DNA of 64,000 bases from Kumtagia ephedrae (GTDB lineage: Bacteria > Pseudomonadota > Alphaproteobacteria > Rhizobiales > Rhizobiaceae): contig NZ_PXYK01000012.1 in the NCBI RefSeq assembly GCF_003012745.1, positions 62,001 through 126,000 on the forward strand. The letters run 5' to 3'. Shown here piece after piece: positions 1 to 9,386 of this stretch (position 1 is the first letter of the stretch; every line of letters starts with the position of its first letter). Below the pieces are notes generated by a model that was not told where the DNA came from, ran no database searches, and worked only from the letters and a program-made list of their open reading frames with translations. A program made the position numbers and the translations under genes.

Positions 1-1
1 C

Positions 2-427
2 TCGCATGCCGGCTTCTCATATTCGGCGGCCATGAAGGAGTTTGCGCAGGGCGGCTCCGTGGTCTGGGACTACGAGCACCTCGACCATTTCCTGCTGTCG
101 CCGAAGGCCCTGGTCAAAGGCACCGCCATGGGCTTCGCCGGCCTGAAGAAGGTCGAGGAGCGCGCCGCGGTCATCGCCTATCTGCGCACCACGGCCGACA
201 GCCAGGCGCCGCTGCCGGAGGCTTCCGCCGCACCGGCCGCAGAAAACGCATCCGCTCCCGCCGATGCGGCACCGGCGGCCGAAAACGCCGCGCCGAAGCC
301 GGCTGAAGGTGCTGCCCCCGCCGAGGGTGCCGCCCCGGCGGAAGGCGGTGCCGCCGCGCCGGCCGAGAACACGGCTCCGGGCGCTGCCCCGCAGCCGACC
401 GAACCGGCGCCTGCCCCGGCACAATGA
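2..427 (+). CDS. Cytochrome c family protein, C-terminal part (5' truncated)
   Basis: The window opens inside this gene; the visible 141 residues are its C-terminal part. They contain a segment typical of the second half of a class I cytochrome c: a Tyr/Trp-rich stretch, a helix with [18 protein letters not shown] whose Met would be the distal heme ligand, and a final helix ending VIAYLRT. The CxxCH heme site must lie upstream. After the fold comes a roughly 70-residue Ala/Pro/Glu-rich tail of PAEGAA-like repeats, probably an unstructured periplasmic linker. Such cytochromes c552/CycM carry electrons to oxidases in Rhizobiales. A strong terminator follows. The exact subfamily cannot be told from this part. 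Confidence 0.8.
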   Translation, partial: SHAGFSYSAAMKEFAQGGSVVWDYEHLDHFLLSPKALVKGTAMGFAGLKKVEERAAVIAYLRTTADSQAPLPEASAAPAAENASAPADAAPAAENAAPKPAEGAAPAEGAAPAEGGAAAPAENTAPGAAPQPTEPAPAPAQ

Positions 428-452
428 CAAATTTGTAATCGAAGACTTCATG

Positions 453-480
453 AAAAAGCCGGGTTCAGCCCGGCTTTTTT
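453..480 (+). terminator. Rho-independent terminator after the cytochrome c gene
   Basis: An 11-bp perfect stem (453-463 pairing with 469-479) closes a 5-nt loop and runs directly into a run of six T. It lies 26 bases after the cytochrome stop codon and separates that gene from the yej operon. Because the stem carries an A-tract on its 5' side, it could also act on the opposite strand. Confidence 0.9.
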
Positions 481-568
481 GTTATCAAGGAGCCAGCCAT
501 GTCGCCGGTCGGTTTTCATCGCGGCTCAGCGGACTAAGTTATTCGGAAAAGACGATCAGGAGGTCTGG

Positions 569-2497
569 ATGAAGGGTCTGTCCCGCGCGCAAAAGCTGAT
601 CCCGGCGATCGCCGCCCTGTTGATGGCGGTAACGGCGGGCCAAGCCCAGGAATGGCAGACCACCTCATCGCTGACAGGCGAATCCAAATACGGCCAGGAT
701 TTCAAGCACTACGACTACGTCAATCCCGACGCGCCCAAGGGCGGCACGCTGAACGCGACGGTGCTCGGCACCTTCGACAGCTTCAACCCCTTCATCGTTC
801 GCGGCACGCCTGCGGCCGGCCTGGGTGCCGGCTTCGGTGGCGGCCTGCTTTACGACACGCTGATGGAGGATGCGACCGATGAACCGAATGTCGGCCATCC
901 GCTGATTGCCGATGCCTTTAAATATCCGGACGACTACTCCTCCGCCACCTACAGGCTCGATCCGCGTGCCAAATGGCACGACGGCCAACCGATCACCGTC
1001 GAGGACGTGATCTGGTCGTTCAACGTGCTGAAGGCCAACAGCCCGATGTACAACCGCTACTATGAGAACGTGACCGAGGCCGTAGCGCTCAACGATCGCG
1101 AGGTCGAGTTCCGCTTCGACCAGAAGGGCAATCGGGAGCTGCCGAAAATCATCGGCCAGTTGGCTGTACTGCCCAAACACTGGTGGGAGGGCACGGACGC
1201 GAGCGGCAAGAAGCGCGACATCACCCAGCCGACGCTGGAGCCGCCGCTCGGTTCCTCCGCCTACAAGATCGCCAGCTTCAGGCCGGGCTCGGAGATCATC
1301 TGGGAGCGCGTCAAGGACTATTGGGGGCAGACGCTGCCGGTGAAGGTCGGCCGCGAGAACTTCGACAGACTGCGCTACGTCTATTTCCAGGATGACAACG
1401 CCATGTGGCAGGCCTTCACCAAGGGAGGCTTCGAAGACATCCAGATGGAGATGAGCTCACGGCGCTGGGCGACCTTCTACAACTTTCCGGCCTTCGAGGC
1501 CGGCGATGTGATCAAGAAGGAGTTCAAGGCGACGGCGCGCGCAAACATGCAAGGCTTTGCCATGAACATGCGCCGGCCGCTGTTCCAGGACCGCAAGGTC
1601 CGCGAGGCGCTGACCTATGCGTTCGATTTCGAGACGATGAACAGGACCGTCTTCTTCGGCTTCAACACCCGGGTCAACAGCTATTTCATCGGCAGCGAAC
1701 TGGCCTCCTCCGGCCTGCCACGAGGCAAGGAGCTCGAAATCCTGGAGCCGTTCAGGGACCAGCTTCCGCCCGAAATGTTCACCCAGGAGTTCAAGCTTCC
1801 CGTCTACGAGCAGCCGAAATCCCAACCCGGCGACCGGCCGCAGCCGACTCCCGCGAGTCAGCCCGAGCCCGAGCGCCAACACCTGCGGGATGTCGTCAGG
1901 CTGTTCGGCGAAGCCGGCTGGAAAATCCAGAACGGCCGCATGACGAATGAGAAGACCGGCGAGCCGTTCAAGTTCGAAATCCTCGGCAACAGCGAGACGG
2001 ACGGGGTGATCGCCACGCCCTACATCAACATGCTGCGCAAGGTCGGTATCGAGGCAACGCTGCGCGTCGTCGACACCAGCCAGTACATCAATCGCCTCAA
2101 CAACTTCGATTTCGACATGGTGACGACGGTTCCGGCTCAGTCGAGTTCCCCCGGCAACGAACAGCGGGACTTCTGGTCGTCCAGGGCAGCCGACACGCCG
2201 GGCTCGCGCAACCTGTCCGGCATCAAGAATCCGGTCGTCGATGCGCTGGTCGAAAAGGTGATCTTCGCGACCGACCGCGACGAGCTGGTCGCGGCGACCA
2301 ACGCGCTCGACCGCGTGCTGCTGTGGAACTTCTACGTGGTACCGCAATATACGCGGGCCGTGACCTGGCTCGCCTACTGGAACAAGTTCGGCATTCCCGA
2401 AAAGCAGCCCGACTATATCGGCCCCGACACCAACTCCTGGTGGATCGACACGGAGAAGGAGAAGGCACTGGCGGCGAAGTACAAGGGCGTCAATTGA
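569..2497 (+). CDS. yejA: YejA-like ABC transporter substrate-binding protein (first copy)
   Basis: A 642-residue periplasmic binding protein of family 5 (oligopeptide/microcin C type). The start at 569 is chosen because CAGGAGG lies a few bases upstream and a classic signal peptide follows (MKGLSRAQKL, hydrophobic core, GQAQ cleavage region). The mature protein begins with the YejA hallmark FKHYDYVNPDAPKGG. A Pro/Gln-rich stretch at about residues 414-438 looks like a flexible loop. It is the first gene of a yejA-yejA-yejB-yejE-yejF operon. In enterobacteria YejABEF imports peptide-nucleotide microcin C and peptides; the substrate here is unknown. Its TGA overlaps the ATG of the next gene. 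Confidence 0.9.
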   Translation: MKGLSRAQKLIPAIAALLMAVTAGQAQEWQTTSSLTGESKYGQDFKHYDYVNPDAPKGGTLNATVLGTFDSFNPFIVRGTPAAGLGAGFGGGLLYDTLMEDATDEPNVGHPLIADAFKYPDDYSSATYRLDPRAKWHDGQPITVEDVIWSFNVLKANSPMYNRYYENVTEAVALNDREVEFRFDQKGNRELPKIIGQLAVLPKHWWEGTDASGKKRDITQPTLEPPLGSSAYKIASFRPGSEIIWERVKDYWGQTLPVKVGRENFDRLRYVYFQDDNAMWQAFTKGGFEDIQMEMSSRRWATFYNFPAFEAGDVIKKEFKATARANMQGFAMNMRRPLFQDRKVREALTYAFDFETMNRTVFFGFNTRVNSYFIGSELASSGLPRGKELEILEPFRDQLPPEMFTQEFKLPVYEQPKSQPGDRPQPTPASQPEPERQHLRDVVRLFGEAGWKIQNGRMTNEKTGEPFKFEILGNSETDGVIATPYINMLRKVGIEATLRVVDTSQYINRLNNFDFDMVTTVPAQSSSPGNEQRDFWSSRAADTPGSRNLSGIKNPVVDALVEKVIFATDRDELVAATNALDRVLLWNFYVVPQYTRAVTWLAYWNKFGIPEKQPDYIGPDTNSWWIDTEKEKALAAKYKGVN

Positions 2498-4374
2498 TGC
2501 ACGCCAACCGTCGCGGGTTCCTCGCCGGAACCGGCGCCGCGCTGGCGGTGCCGCTCCTGCCGCGCAAACTCTTCGCGGTGAGCCTCGCAGGAACGCCGCT
2601 GCACGGCCTTTCCGCCTTCGGCGACCTGAAATATGGTCCCGATTTCACGCATTTCGACTATGTGAATCCCGACGCGCCGAAGGGCGGCCTGTTCAGCTTC
2701 TCGCCGCCGAACTGGCTTTTCAACCAGAACCCGCAGACCTTCAACACGCTGAACAGTTTTGTGCCACGCGGCGACGCGCCGCCGCGTATGGAGCTGTGCT
2801 TCGATTCGCTGATGACTAACAAGTCGACGACGGCGCTTGACGAGCCGGACGCCGTCTACGGGCTGCTTGCCGAAAGCGTGACCATATCGGAGGACCGCAA
2901 GAGCTTCGAGTTCGCACTGCGGCCCGAGGCGCGCTTTCACGACGGCTCGCCGCTCACCGCCGAGGATGCGGCCTTCACCTACAAGCTGTTCAAGGAGGAT
3001 GGACACCCCAGCCTGCTCCTGGTGCTCACCGAGATGACCGAGGCGGTGGCGCTCGACCGGCATCGCCTGAGGCTGAGCTTCTCCGGCAAACACTCGGAGC
3101 GCACGATCCTCGACGCGGTGATCTTTCCAATCCTGTCGAAGGCCTACTACACGGCAAACAGTTTCGAGGGCGGCGACCTCAAGCCGCCGCTGGGGTCGGG
3201 ACCGTACAAGGTCGGCCGCGTTTCAGCTGGGCAGACGATCGAATACGAGCGGGTCGCCGACTATTGGGGCAGGGATCTCCCCGTAAACCGCGGAGCCTAT
3301 AACTTCGACCGCATCCGCATCGATTTCTACCGCAACAGGCAAGCCGGCTTCGAGGCCTTCAAAAAGGGCGACGTGCTCTACCGGCAGGAATTCACAGCGC
3401 GGGTGTGGGCGACCGACTATGATTTTCCGGCAATCGCGCAGAAGCGCGTGATCAGGCGGGAATTTCCGGGCGAGAAGCGGCCGTCCATGCAGGCGGTGGC
3501 GATCAACCTACGCCGCGAGCGCTTCCAGGACGTGCGAGTGCGCCGGGCGATCAACATGTGCTTCGACTTCGACTGGACGAAGCGCACCCTGTTCTACGAT
3601 TCCTACGACCGCTCGCAGTCGAGCTTCGAACGCTCGGACTACAAGGCGGAGGGCATGCCTTCGCCGGAGGAGCTTGCCCTGCTGGAACCCTTGCGCGGGC
3701 AGCTTCCGCCCGAGGTGTTCGGCGAGGCCGTCATGCAGCCGGTCTCCAATGCCTCGGGGCGCGACCGCAAGCTGCTCGGCGCCGCCTCGAAGCTGCTCGC
3801 CGAGGCCGGTTGGAAGCGTGAGGGCAACGTGCTGGTCAATGCCAGGGGCGAGCGGCTGACCCTCGAGTTCCTCGACGACGACGACAGCCTGCTGCGCATC
3901 ATCGCCCCCTGGGTCGAGAACCTGAAGGCGATCGGCATCGACGCCTCGATGCGGGTGGTGGATTCGGCGCAGATGCAGGCGCGCCAGGCCGACTTCGATT
4001 TCGATCTGGTGATGATGGCGCTGTCATGGGACGGCACGCCAACCGAGGATGGGTTGGCGACAGCGTTCCATTCCCGCTCGGCCAAGCTGGCCAGCTCGCG
4101 CAACCTGCCCGGCACCGCGGACCCGGCGGTGGATGCACTGATCGCGGCGGTCGGCCGCGCGACCGACCGGCAGAGCCACATTGTCGCCATGCGGGCGCTC
4201 GACCGGGTCTTGCGCGCACGCCAGGACTGGATTCCATGCTGGTATCTGGCGAATCACCGCGCCGCGTTCTGGGACGTGTTCGGCTTCAAGGAGCCGAAGC
4301 CGGACTACGGCTTCCCGGCCGAGGCGCTGTGGTGGCACGACAAGGACAAGGCGGCGGCGATTGGCAAGGGGTGA
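2497..4374 (+). CDS. yejA: YejA-like ABC transporter substrate-binding protein (second copy)
   Basis: A second family 5 binding protein (625 residues), starting at the ATG inside the TGATG overlap with the first copy, so the two are translationally coupled. The N-terminus MHANRRGFLAGTGAAL is a twin-arginine type signal, whereas the first copy has a Sec-type signal. The mature part keeps LKYGPDFTHFDYVNPDAPKGG and aligns with the first copy along its length, for example VADYWGRDLPV against VKDYWGQTLPV. The pair probably arose by tandem duplication and then diverged, giving one transporter two ligand-capture proteins exported by different routes. A repeat-rich gap of 258 bp separates it from yejB. 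Confidence 0.9.
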   Translation: MHANRRGFLAGTGAALAVPLLPRKLFAVSLAGTPLHGLSAFGDLKYGPDFTHFDYVNPDAPKGGLFSFSPPNWLFNQNPQTFNTLNSFVPRGDAPPRMELCFDSLMTNKSTTALDEPDAVYGLLAESVTISEDRKSFEFALRPEARFHDGSPLTAEDAAFTYKLFKEDGHPSLLLVLTEMTEAVALDRHRLRLSFSGKHSERTILDAVIFPILSKAYYTANSFEGGDLKPPLGSGPYKVGRVSAGQTIEYERVADYWGRDLPVNRGAYNFDRIRIDFYRNRQAGFEAFKKGDVLYRQEFTARVWATDYDFPAIAQKRVIRREFPGEKRPSMQAVAINLRRERFQDVRVRRAINMCFDFDWTKRTLFYDSYDRSQSSFERSDYKAEGMPSPEELALLEPLRGQLPPEVFGEAVMQPVSNASGRDRKLLGAASKLLAEAGWKREGNVLVNARGERLTLEFLDDDDSLLRIIAPWVENLKAIGIDASMRVVDSAQMQARQADFDFDLVMMALSWDGTPTEDGLATAFHSRSAKLASSRNLPGTADPAVDALIAAVGRATDRQSHIVAMRALDRVLRARQDWIPCWYLANHRAAFWDVFGFKEPKPDYGFPAEALWWHDKDKAAAIGKG

Positions 4375-4418
4375 GTTGGATCAAATACGTGGCACACAGG
4401 GCCAGTCTCGGGCGGATT

Positions 4419-4600
4419 GCGTTCTACGTTGCCCCCCTCTGTCCTGTCGGACATCTCCCCCACAAGGGGGGAGATCGGCTGGCCGCTTCGCTTGGCGCTC
4501 CTTCTGCAACGCTGAAGGTTGGCTGAAGGAGTGGCGACTGCCAATCTCCCCCCTTGTGGGGGAGATGTCCGGCAGGACAGAGGGGGGCAACGTAGAACGC
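4419..4600. repeat. Long inverted repeat (57-bp arms) between yejA and yejB
   Basis: Arms at 4419-4475 and 4544-4600 are almost perfect inverted copies around a 68-bp centre; each arm also contains a smaller hairpin (CTCCCCCACAAGGGGGGAG). It fills most of the 4375-4632 gap. The outer arm sequence (CCTCTGTCCTG...CAGGACAGAGG) recurs at 52395-52466. The element is MITE-like but codes for nothing recognisable. As RNA it would form a very stable hairpin able to attenuate or stabilise the yej transcript, setting the ratio of binding protein to permease. Confidence 0.9.
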
Positions 4601-4632
4601 CATCGTCACGCCAGACTGACGGGAAGCTACTG

Positions 4633-5736
4633 ATGGCCGCCTATATCCTCCGCCGTCTCCTGCTGATGGTACCGACCCTGTTCGGCATCATGGCGATCTC
4701 CTTCATCGTGGTGCAGTTCGCGCCGGGCGGCCCGGTCGAGCAGGTCATCGCACGGCTGACCGGCCAGGGCGGCGATGCCATGGACCGCATCTCCGGCGGC
4801 GGCGGCGGTGACATGGCGGCCACCAATTTCGACGCCGGCGGCGAGGCATCGTCGCGCTACCGCGGCGCGCAGGGGCTCGACCCCGAGTTCATCGCCAAGC
4901 TGGAGCAGCAGTTCGGCTTCGACAAGCCGCCGCTCGAGCGCTTCGGTCTGATGCTGTGGAACTATGCCCGCTTCGATTTCGGCGAGAGCTATTTCCGCAA
5001 GATTTCGGTGATCGACCTGATCCTGGAGAAGATGCCGGTCTCGATCTCGCTCGGGCTGTGGCTGACGCTTCTCTCCTATCTCATCTCCATCCCGCTCGGC
5101 ATCCGCAAGGCGGTGAAGGACGGCTCGGCGTTCGACACCTGGACCAGCGCGGTGGTCATCGTTGGCTACGCCATCCCCGCCTTCCTGTTCGCCATCCTGC
5201 TGATGGTGCTGTTCGCCGGCGGGTCGTTCTTCGACTGGTTCCCGCTGCGCAATCTGACCTCCGACAATTTCGACCAGCTGTCCTGGCCGGAGAAGATCGT
5301 CGACTATTTCTGGCACCTGACGCTGCCGCTGACGGCGATGGTGCTGTCGGCCTTCGCCACCACGACGCTGCTGACGAAAAACTCCTTCCTCGACGAGATC
5401 CGCAAGCAATATGTGGTCACGGCACGCGCCAAGGGCCTGTCGCAGCGGCGCATCCTCTATGGCCACGTCTTCCGCAACGCCATGCTGATCGTGATCGCCG
5501 GTTTTCCCGGCGCCTTCATCTCGGCCTTCTTCACCGGCTCGCTGCTGATCGAGAACATCTTCTCGCTCGATGGACTCGGCCTGCTCGGCTACAAATCGCT
5601 GCTCGACCGCGACTATCCGGTGGTGTTCGCCAACCTCTACATCTTCTCGCTGATCGGCCTGTTCGTCTCGCTGCTCTCCGACCTCACCTACACATGGATC
5701 GACCCGCGCATCGATTTCGAGCGGAGGGACGTCTGA
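4633..5736 (+). CDS. yejB: YejB-like ABC transporter permease
   Basis: A 367-residue inner-membrane permease. The start at 4633 is taken because [20 protein letters not shown] is the canonical beginning of DppB/YejB permeases; the frame stays open further upstream only because a repeat arm happens to be open. About six membrane segments are visible. The cytoplasmic EAA-type loop appears near residues 255-275 ([20 protein letters not shown]). A Gly-rich stretch lies at residues 55-70. It pairs with YejE to form the translocation pore. Its TGA overlaps the ATG of yejE. Confidence 0.92.
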   Translation: MAAYILRRLLLMVPTLFGIMAISFIVVQFAPGGPVEQVIARLTGQGGDAMDRISGGGGGDMAATNFDAGGEASSRYRGAQGLDPEFIAKLEQQFGFDKPPLERFGLMLWNYARFDFGESYFRKISVIDLILEKMPVSISLGLWLTLLSYLISIPLGIRKAVKDGSAFDTWTSAVVIVGYAIPAFLFAILLMVLFAGGSFFDWFPLRNLTSDNFDQLSWPEKIVDYFWHLTLPLTAMVLSAFATTTLLTKNSFLDEIRKQYVVTARAKGLSQRRILYGHVFRNAMLIVIAGFPGAFISAFFTGSLLIENIFSLDGLGLLGYKSLLDRDYPVVFANLYIFSLIGLFVSLLSDLTYTWIDPRIDFERRDV

Positions 5737-6887
5737 TGTCGGACGTGCTCGCCAAGGCGACGGTCGAAGGCGTTCGCCATCAGGTCAAACGGCCACGGCT
5801 GTCGCCGCTCAACCGGCGGCGCTGGCAGAACTTCAAGGCCAACCGCCGCGGTTTCTGGTCGCTGTGGATTTTCCTGGTGCTGTTCGTGCTGTCGCTGGTC
5901 GCCGAGCTGATCGCCAACGACAAGCCGCTGATCGCCTCCTACAAGGGCGAGATCCTGTTCCCGGTGCTGGTCGACTATCCCGAAGAGATGTTCGGCGGCT
6001 TCTACGCGGTCACCGACTACCGCGATCCGGTGATCCAGGACGAGATCAACGCCAATGGCTGGGCGGTCTGGCCGCCGATCCGCTATTCCTACCGCACGGT
6101 CAACAACGAGATCGCCGAACCGGCACCCTCGAAGCCATCCTGGATGTATTCGAAGGAAAAACGCTGCGAGCGCTACCCGGCCGGCGTCGAAGACCCGAAC
6201 TGCACGCTCGGCAACTGGAACTGGCTCGGCACCGACGATCAGGCCCGCGACGTCTTCGCCCGCGTCATCTACGGCTTCCGCATCTCGGTGCTGTTCGGCC
6301 TGATCCTGACGTTCGGCTCGGCCGTGATCGGCGTGTCGGCCGGCGCGGTCCAGGGCTATTTCGGCGGCTGGACGGATCTGATCTTCCAGCGCTTCATCGA
6401 AATCTGGTCGGCCATCCCGGTGCTCTACCTGCTCCTGATCATCGCCGCGATCCTGCCGCCCGGCTTCTTCATCCTGCTCGGGCTGATGCTGGTGTTCACC
6501 TGGGTCGGCTTCGTTGGCGTGGTGCGGGCGGAGTTCCTGCGCGCCCGCAACTTCGAATATGTGAATGCGGCCCGCGCCCTCGGGGTGCCGGACCGCACCA
6601 TCATGCTCCGCCACCTCCTGCCCAACGCCATGGTGGCGACGCTGACCTTCCTGCCTTTCATCCTCAACGGCTCCATCACCACGCTGACCTCGCTCGACTT
6701 CCTCGGCTTCGGCCTGCCGCCAGGCTCGCCGTCGCTGGGCGAACTGCTGAAGCAGGGGCAGCGCAACCTCAACGCACCATGGCTCGGCCTGTCCGGCTTC
6801 GTGGTGATTTCGCTGATGCTGTCGCTGCTGATCTTCATCGGCGAAGCCACACGCGACGCCTTCGATCCGCGGAAGACGTTCAGGTGA
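5736..6887 (+). CDS. yejE: YejE-like ABC transporter permease
   Basis: A 383-residue permease starting in a TGATG overlap with yejB. After a basic N-terminus (SPLNRRRWQNFKANRRGFWSL) comes the first membrane helix, then a long periplasmic domain (about residues 60-180) typical of YejE. Five more helices follow, with the EAA loop FEYVNAARALGVPDRTIMLRH. It forms the second half of the pore with YejB. In a normal yej operon yejF would follow directly; here a toxin-antitoxin pair of about 830 bp lies in between. Confidence 0.92.
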   Translation: MSDVLAKATVEGVRHQVKRPRLSPLNRRRWQNFKANRRGFWSLWIFLVLFVLSLVAELIANDKPLIASYKGEILFPVLVDYPEEMFGGFYAVTDYRDPVIQDEINANGWAVWPPIRYSYRTVNNEIAEPAPSKPSWMYSKEKRCERYPAGVEDPNCTLGNWNWLGTDDQARDVFARVIYGFRISVLFGLILTFGSAVIGVSAGAVQGYFGGWTDLIFQRFIEIWSAIPVLYLLLIIAAILPPGFFILLGLMLVFTWVGFVGVVRAEFLRARNFEYVNAARALGVPDRTIMLRHLLPNAMVATLTFLPFILNGSITTLTSLDFLGFGLPPGSPSLGELLKQGQRNLNAPWLGLSGFVVISLMLSLLIFIGEATRDAFDPRKTFR

Positions 6888-6975
6888 GACAAGCGGCATG
6901 GTATAAGGTCGTCGGTCTTCTACAGCGCAGACCGCGACGCTATGGCAGCGGTCCTCGAGAGTTGGAATTCGTTCC

Positions 6976-7212
6976 GTGAACAAGATCGTACTCGAACATT
7001 ATCCGGCTTCAAAATTGCCCCAGGAGTTGCGTGAAGGAATAGACCTTGCGGCAACGGTGAAGATTACCGTCGAAGAAGAAGCCGTTCGAAAACCGATGAA
7101 CCGGGAAGAACTCCGAAATTCGCTGCTGACTGCTCGTGCCAAGGCGAAAGGCGTAACGCTCGAAGAGGCCGTCGCTCGCGTGCGCGAATTGCGGGACGAG
7201 TGGGACGATTGA
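6976..7212 (+). CDS. Probable antitoxin of a PIN-domain toxin-antitoxin pair
   Basis: A 78-residue acidic, helical protein starting at GTG 6976. The N-terminal half (HYPASKLPQELREGIDLAATVKITVEEE) looks like a DNA-binding or dimerisation part, and the C-terminal half (SLLTARAKAKGVTLEEAVARVRELRDEWDD) like the toxin-wrapping helices of small antitoxins. Function is inferred from size and from the TGATG coupling to the PIN toxin. The gene is visibly lower in GC than the flanking yej genes, which suggests transfer. An imperfect inverted repeat GACCGC...GCGGTC (6930-6953) upstream might be its operator. Confidence 0.65.
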   Translation: MNKIVLEHYPASKLPQELREGIDLAATVKITVEEEAVRKPMNREELRNSLLTARAKAKGVTLEEAVARVRELRDEWDD

Positions 7213-7721
7213 TGGAAATCATCAAGCGTCTCTACCTGGACACGAACATACTTATCGCGCTCGGCGAAGGCACGGACGATATCTCCAACCTTCTTTACTC
7301 TCTGGTCGACAGCCAAGCTCCTGACGAGCAACCATTTCTTTGCACTTCCGAATTGAGTTTGGCGGAACTGCTTGTCAGGCCATATCGCGAGCAGGATGAA
7401 ACGCTAATCCAACTCTACGACAATTGGATTCAACGGCAAAATCCTTGGGTTCAGGTCGGTCCCGTCGATCATCAAACTCTGTGGTACTCGGCCGTCCTGC
7501 GGGCCTCCTACCGATCGCTCAAACTGCCTGATGCAATCCATTTGGCCACAGCGATCGGTTTCGAGTGCAGCCATTTCCTCACTGCCGACACCCGAATCCA
7601 GAACAGAGTCGAACTCTTTCATGAGCGAAGGGGCATCCGCCGTGGTCCCGCCGTTCTGGATGTTGTGCGACCGGACGCCGGCACGCTGAAAGCTATACTC
7701 GAAAGTCGGATTCCAAGTTGA
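7212..7721 (+). CDS. PIN-domain toxin (VapC-like RNase)
   Basis: A 169-residue PIN protein, started at 7212 where ATG overlaps the antitoxin stop (TGATG). It shows the PIN acidic residues in order: LDTN near the N-terminus, TSELSLAEL, LPDAIHLATA and FLTADTRI, as expected for a Mg-dependent RNase. It is longer than the usual VapC of about 130-140 residues. Lower GC marks the cassette as foreign to the operon. Its stop codon TGA overlaps the TTG start of yejF (TTGA), so the toxin and the transporter ATPase are translationally coupled. Confidence 0.85.
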   Translation: MEIIKRLYLDTNILIALGEGTDDISNLLYSLVDSQAPDEQPFLCTSELSLAELLVRPYREQDETLIQLYDNWIQRQNPWVQVGPVDHQTLWYSAVLRASYRSLKLPDAIHLATAIGFECSHFLTADTRIQNRVELFHERRGIRRGPAVLDVVRPDAGTLKAILESRIPS

Positions 7722-9346
7722 CCGCCCCCCTCCTCTCCGTCCGCGATCTCTCCGTCACCTTCACGCAGGGGGGGCGGACGACGACTGCCGTCGACCGCAT
7801 CTCCTTCGACATCGCCAAGGGCGAGACGGTGGCGCTGGTCGGCGAATCCGGTTCCGGCAAGTCGGTCTCGGCGCTGTCGGTGCTTAAGCTCCTGCCCTAT
7901 CCGCCCGCCGCCCATCCGGGCGGGCAGATCCTGTTCCAGGGCGACGACCTGCTCGTCAAGGACGAGCAGGCGCTGCGAAAGGTGCGCGGCAACAAGATCA
8001 CCATGATCTTCCAGGAACCGATGACCTCGCTCAATCCGCTGCACACGATCGAGCAGCAGATCGTCGAGGTGCTGTCGCTGCACCAGGGCATGGGCGACAG
8101 GCAGGCGCGGGCGCGCACGCTGGAGCTGTTCCACGAGGTCGGCATACGCGATCCGGAAAAGCGTCTCGGCGCCTATCCGCACCAGCTTTCCGGCGGCCAG
8201 CGCCAGCGTGTGATGATCGCCATGGCGCTGGCCAACGAGCCGGAGCTGCTGATCGCCGACGAGCCGACCACGGCACTCGACGTCACGGTGCAGGCGCAGA
8301 TCCTGGAGCTGCTGGCCCAGCTCAAGCAAAAGAACGGCATGTCGATGCTGTTCATCACCCACGACCTCGGCATCGTGCGCAAGATCGCCGACCGGGTCTG
8401 CGTGATGACGAAAGGCAAGATCGTCGAGACCGGCCCGACCGCGGAGATCTTCGCCAATCCGCAACATGACTACACGCGCCACCTGCTGGCGGCCGAGCCC
8501 AAGGGCCGACCGCCGGCAGCCGACGCGGACGCAAAGACGGTGATGGCGGGCAAGGACGTAAAGGTCTGGTTCCCGATCAAGGAGGGGTTCTTCCGGCGCA
8601 CCGTGGACCACGTGAAGGCGGTCGACGGCATCGACGTCACGGTGCGCGCCGGCCAGACGGTGGGGGTGGTCGGCGAATCCGGATCGGGCAAGACGACGCT
8701 GGGGCTGGCGCTCTGCCGCATGATCTCCTCGCAGGGTCGCATCCGCTTCCAGGAGCGCGACATCGACGCGATGACCTTCGCCGAGATGCGGCCTTTACGC
8801 CGCGAGTTGCAGATCGTCTTCCAGGATCCCTTCGGCTCGCTCAGCCCGCGCATGTCGGTGGCCGAGATCATCGCCGAGGGTCTGCTGATTCACGAGCCCG
8901 GGCTTTCCGCCGATGCCCGGGACGAACGTGTGGTCGCCGTGCTGAAGGAAGTCGGCCTCGACGCGGAAACCCGCTTCCGCTACCCGCACGAATTTTCCGG
9001 CGGGCAGCGGCAGCGCATCGCGATCGCCCGGGCCATGGTGCTCAACCCGAAATTCGTGATGCTGGACGAGCCGACATCGGCCCTCGACATGAGCGTGCAG
9101 GCGCAGGTGGTCGATCTCCTGCGGGCATTGCAGGCCAAGCACGATCTCGCCTATCTGTTCATCAGCCACGATCTGAAGGTGGTGCGCGCGCTCGCCAACG
9201 AGGTCATCGTCATGCGCAACGGTCGAGTGGTCGAGCACGGCCCGGCCAGCCAGCTCTTCGAGCGACCGCAGACTGACTACACCCGGGCGCTGATCTCGGC
9301 CGCCTTTCGTATCGAGACGGCCAAGGCGGACGTCGTCAGCGAGTAG
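7718..9346 (+). CDS. yejF: YejF-like ABC transporter ATP-binding protein (double ATPase)
   Basis: A 542-residue protein with two fused ABC ATPase domains, as in YejF. Domain 1 (about 5-265) has Walker A GESGSGKS, signature LSGGQRQR and Walker [13 protein letters not shown]. Domain 2 (about 275-530) has [16 protein letters not shown] and [12 protein letters not shown]. The start is TTG at 7718, because [15 protein letters not shown] is where such proteins begin and no ATG or GTG is near. Only a weak Shine-Dalgarno is visible, so translation probably depends on ribosomes finishing the toxin gene. It energises YejBE. Confidence 0.92.
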   Translation: MTAPLLSVRDLSVTFTQGGRTTTAVDRISFDIAKGETVALVGESGSGKSVSALSVLKLLPYPPAAHPGGQILFQGDDLLVKDEQALRKVRGNKITMIFQEPMTSLNPLHTIEQQIVEVLSLHQGMGDRQARARTLELFHEVGIRDPEKRLGAYPHQLSGGQRQRVMIAMALANEPELLIADEPTTALDVTVQAQILELLAQLKQKNGMSMLFITHDLGIVRKIADRVCVMTKGKIVETGPTAEIFANPQHDYTRHLLAAEPKGRPPAADADAKTVMAGKDVKVWFPIKEGFFRRTVDHVKAVDGIDVTVRAGQTVGVVGESGSGKTTLGLALCRMISSQGRIRFQERDIDAMTFAEMRPLRRELQIVFQDPFGSLSPRMSVAEIIAEGLLIHEPGLSADARDERVVAVLKEVGLDAETRFRYPHEFSGGQRQRIAIARAMVLNPKFVMLDEPTSALDMSVQAQVVDLLRALQAKHDLAYLFISHDLKVVRALANEVIVMRNGRVVEHGPASQLFERPQTDYTRALISAAFRIETAKADVVSE

Positions 9347-9386
9347 CCGACCGTCGGCCGCCGCGGGCCTCGCGAAATGGTCGACC

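Noticed and set aside
4519-4632. Longer yejB starting inside the repeat arm
   Set aside because: [14 protein letters not shown] at 4633 is the canonical permease start; the upstream frame is open only because repeat arms of this type are often open.
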